64,000 bases of DNA, from the NCBI RefSeq assembly GCF_001995095.2, contig NZ_MTSD02000006.1:124001-188000 (forward strand). Direction: 5' to 3'. Shown here one piece after another: positions 62,596-64,000 of the stretch (positions are counted from its first letter, which is position 1; each line of letters opens with the position of its first letter). This DNA comes from Oceanospirillum linum (GTDB lineage: Bacteria; Pseudomonadota; Gammaproteobacteria; Pseudomonadales; Halomonadaceae). Below the pieces are notes generated by a model. The model worked only from the letters and a program-made list of their open reading frames with translations, had not been told where the DNA came from and did no database searches. A program made the translations under genes and the position numbers.

Positions 62596-63762
62596 ATGAG
62601 GATTTTTAGACAAATTCGTGCAAAAGCAGTGGTTATCTTCTCGATTCTGGGGCTAATACTATCGGTGACAGCCCAGGCAGCTCTGATACCCGCTCCGCCG
62701 AAGCTTGCTGCTAAATCCTATATTTTGATTGATGCTGATAGCGGCCGTGTACTGGTCGAGCATAATGCAGATAAACAACTCCCTCCGGCCAGTTTGACTA
62801 AAATGATGACTGCTTATTTGGTCGAGTCCGAGGTTTCCAAAGGAAACCTGAGTCCGGAAGATAAAGTGCGGGTCAGTGTTAAGGCCTGGAAAGCGCCAGG
62901 CTCGCGTATGTTTATCAAAGAGGGCGATTTTGTTGTTATCGAGGATCTGCTTAAAGGTATTATTATTCAGTCAGGCAATGATGCCAGTATTGCTGTAGCG
63001 GAGCATATTGGTGGCAGTGAAGAAGCTTTTGCTGACCTGATGACTCAGCATGCGAAGATGATGGGTATGAAAAATACTCAGTTTTTGAATGCTACCGGCT
63101 TGCCTGGTAAAGGGCACTACTCTACAGCCCATGATTTGGCTCTTTTAGCTAACCGCATTATTAAAGACTTCCCGGATCTGTATAGCGTCTACTCGCAACA
63201 GTATTTCACCTACAATGGTATCCGTCAGGCGAATCGTAACCGTCTGTTGTGGCGCGATAAATCCGTCGACGGCTTGAAAACCGGTCATACTGATGAGGCT
63301 GGCTACTGCCTTGTTTCTTCAGCAAAACGCGGTGATATGCGTCTGATCTCTGTGGTTATGGGAACCAGCAGTGAAGAAGCACGCGCCCGTGAGAGTCAGA
63401 AATTACTGGCTTATGGTTTTCGTTACTTTGAAACGCTGGAGCCCTATTCCGCCGGTACGGTGCTGAATGAACCGAAAGTTTGGGGCGGTCAGCAACCTGA
63501 TGTGAAATTGGGTATCCGCGAAAATCTGAATATTACAATTCCCCGAGGCCAGGCTAAGCGACTGACAGCTAAACTCAATGTTAACAAAGTGATTAAAGCT
63601 CCGGTTACAGAAGGGCAGTCGATGGGCGTGCTTCAGATTAGTCTTGATGGTGACGTTTTAGCGGAGCGTCCCCTGGTCGCCTTAGAGTCGGTAGAACAAG
63701 GTGGTTTCTTTAAGCGTCTCTGGGATAGTATCGTGCTATTTTTTAAAGGACTGCTGGACTAG
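62596..63762 (+). CDS. dacA: D-alanyl-D-alanine carboxypeptidase (PBP5/6 family)
   Basis: The 388-residue protein has a signal peptide (1-29), the active-site S66-L-T-K69, SGN near residue 130, and KTG in GLKTGHTDEAGYC. The C-terminal domain (about 290-380) ends in an amphipathic helix (FKRLWDSIVLFFKGLL) that anchors PBP5-type enzymes to the membrane. It trims pentapeptides and sets crosslinking. It ends the elongation cluster. Confidence 0.96.
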   Translation: MRIFRQIRAKAVVIFSILGLILSVTAQAALIPAPPKLAAKSYILIDADSGRVLVEHNADKQLPPASLTKMMTAYLVESEVSKGNLSPEDKVRVSVKAWKAPGSRMFIKEGDFVVIEDLLKGIIIQSGNDASIAVAEHIGGSEEAFADLMTQHAKMMGMKNTQFLNATGLPGKGHYSTAHDLALLANRIIKDFPDLYSVYSQQYFTYNGIRQANRNRLLWRDKSVDGLKTGHTDEAGYCLVSSAKRGDMRLISVVMGTSSEEARARESQKLLAYGFRYFETLEPYSAGTVLNEPKVWGGQQPDVKLGIRENLNITIPRGQAKRLTAKLNVNKVIKAPVTEGQSMGVLQISLDGDVLAERPLVALESVEQGGFFKRLWDSIVLFFKGLLD

Positions 63763-63823
63763 AAATTTAAACCTGATGCCCATATATCTGTCGGGAAGCA
63801 ATTCAGGTCGTTAAACGATAAAG

Positions 63824-63842
63824 ACCAACTGGATTAGTTGGT
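63824..63842 (+). repeat. Hairpin in dacA 3' region
   Basis: ACCAACT / AGTTGGT with a 5-base loop lies about 60 bases after the dacA stop. Two further weaker pairings follow before the terminator. Confidence 0.6.
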
Positions 63843-63906
63843 GAAAACCAAAGACAATAAGAGTCCTTGGTTGACTGTTGATGCCGGTCTGCTGCCGGCT
63901 TAGAGG

Positions 63907-63929
63907 ACGGGGCCCTGAGGCCCCGTTTT
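63907..63929 (+). terminator. Rho-independent terminator after dacA
   Basis: A perfect 8-bp stem ACGGGGCC / GGCCCCGT with the loop CTGA is followed by TTT. Confidence 0.9.
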
Positions 63930-63991
63930 GCTATTTAAAGATAGGCTGGGAAGCACATCTCAGGCTATTACAAGTTTCAAAGGTTTGGATT

Positions 63992-64000
63992 ATGAGTAAT
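63992..64000 (+). CDS. Possible start of next gene, cut by window
   Basis: An ATG with AAAGG about 8 bases upstream begins 9 bases before the window end. Only three codons are visible, so the product cannot be named. Genes such as ybeD or a D-amino acid aminotransferase commonly follow dacA, but that is context only. Confidence 0.25.

Overview
The window reads as a chromosomal segment from a marine-type gammaproteobacterium, most like the Oceanospirillales. This rests on gene content and conserved gene order (tldD-darP-pmbA, ptsN-rapZ-ptsO next to rpoN-lptBAC-kdsCD, mlaFEDCB-ibaG-murA-hisG-hisD, aroQ-accB-accC-prmA, dusB-fis-purH, proA-nadD-rsfS-rlmH-mrdA-rodA-mltB-rlpA-dacA) and on balanced base composition. 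No tRNA, rRNA, CRISPR array, insertion sequence or prophage was seen. The window is mostly core housekeeping genes with short accessory stretches.

Layout. 1-4.7 kb: the 3' end of yhdP, then the TldD/TldE protease genes around darP. 4.8-8.5 kb (minus): mgtE, then the nitrogen-PTS genes ptsO, rapZ and ptsN, and hpf. 8.6-14.7 kb (minus): rpoN, the LPS transport genes lptB-lptA-lptC, the Kdo genes kdsC-kdsD, and an antiporter. 15-22 kb (plus): the Mla lipid transport operon, ibaG, murA, a short-form hisG, and hisD. 22-25.6 kb (minus): a DMT exporter, and a membrane sensor kinase followed closely by an AraC regulator. 25.8-35.4 kb (minus): purH, fis, dusB, gdhA, a DUF3426 zinc-ribbon protein, prmA, accC, accB and aroQ. 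35.8-38.1 kb: an orphan DsbD N-terminal domain, a DUF2333 membrane protein, and a small stand-alone Rossmann protein. 38.2-42.5 kb: thiolase and acyl-CoA ligase, divergent from an AraC regulator. 42.5-48.7 kb: ppa, a phosphatase-kinase fusion that has lost catalytic residues in both domains, a VF530 protein, an MFS transporter, and a pyrophosphate-type phosphofructokinase. 49-51.3 kb: mpl and ubiX. 51.4-54.2 kb (minus): a DMT transporter and two tandem membrane proteins with degenerate GGDEF domains. 54.3-63.8 kb (plus): proA, nadD, rsfS, rlmH, and the cell-elongation cluster mrdA-rodA-mltB-rlpA-dacA.

Themes. Envelope building dominates: LPS export, Kdo synthesis, phospholipid retrograde transport, peptidoglycan precursors, recycling and elongation. 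Fatty acid synthesis (accBC) and degradation (thiolase, ligase) and nitrogen regulation (rpoN, PTS-Ntr) are also present. The most unusual content is the doubly degenerate PP2C-kinase protein at 43.5 kb, the twin degenerate GGDEF proteins at 52-54 kb, the stand-alone DsbD alpha domain at 35.8 kb, and a terminator-like hairpin just ahead of aroQ-accB-accC. No clearly new multi-gene system was found; these are single-locus leads.
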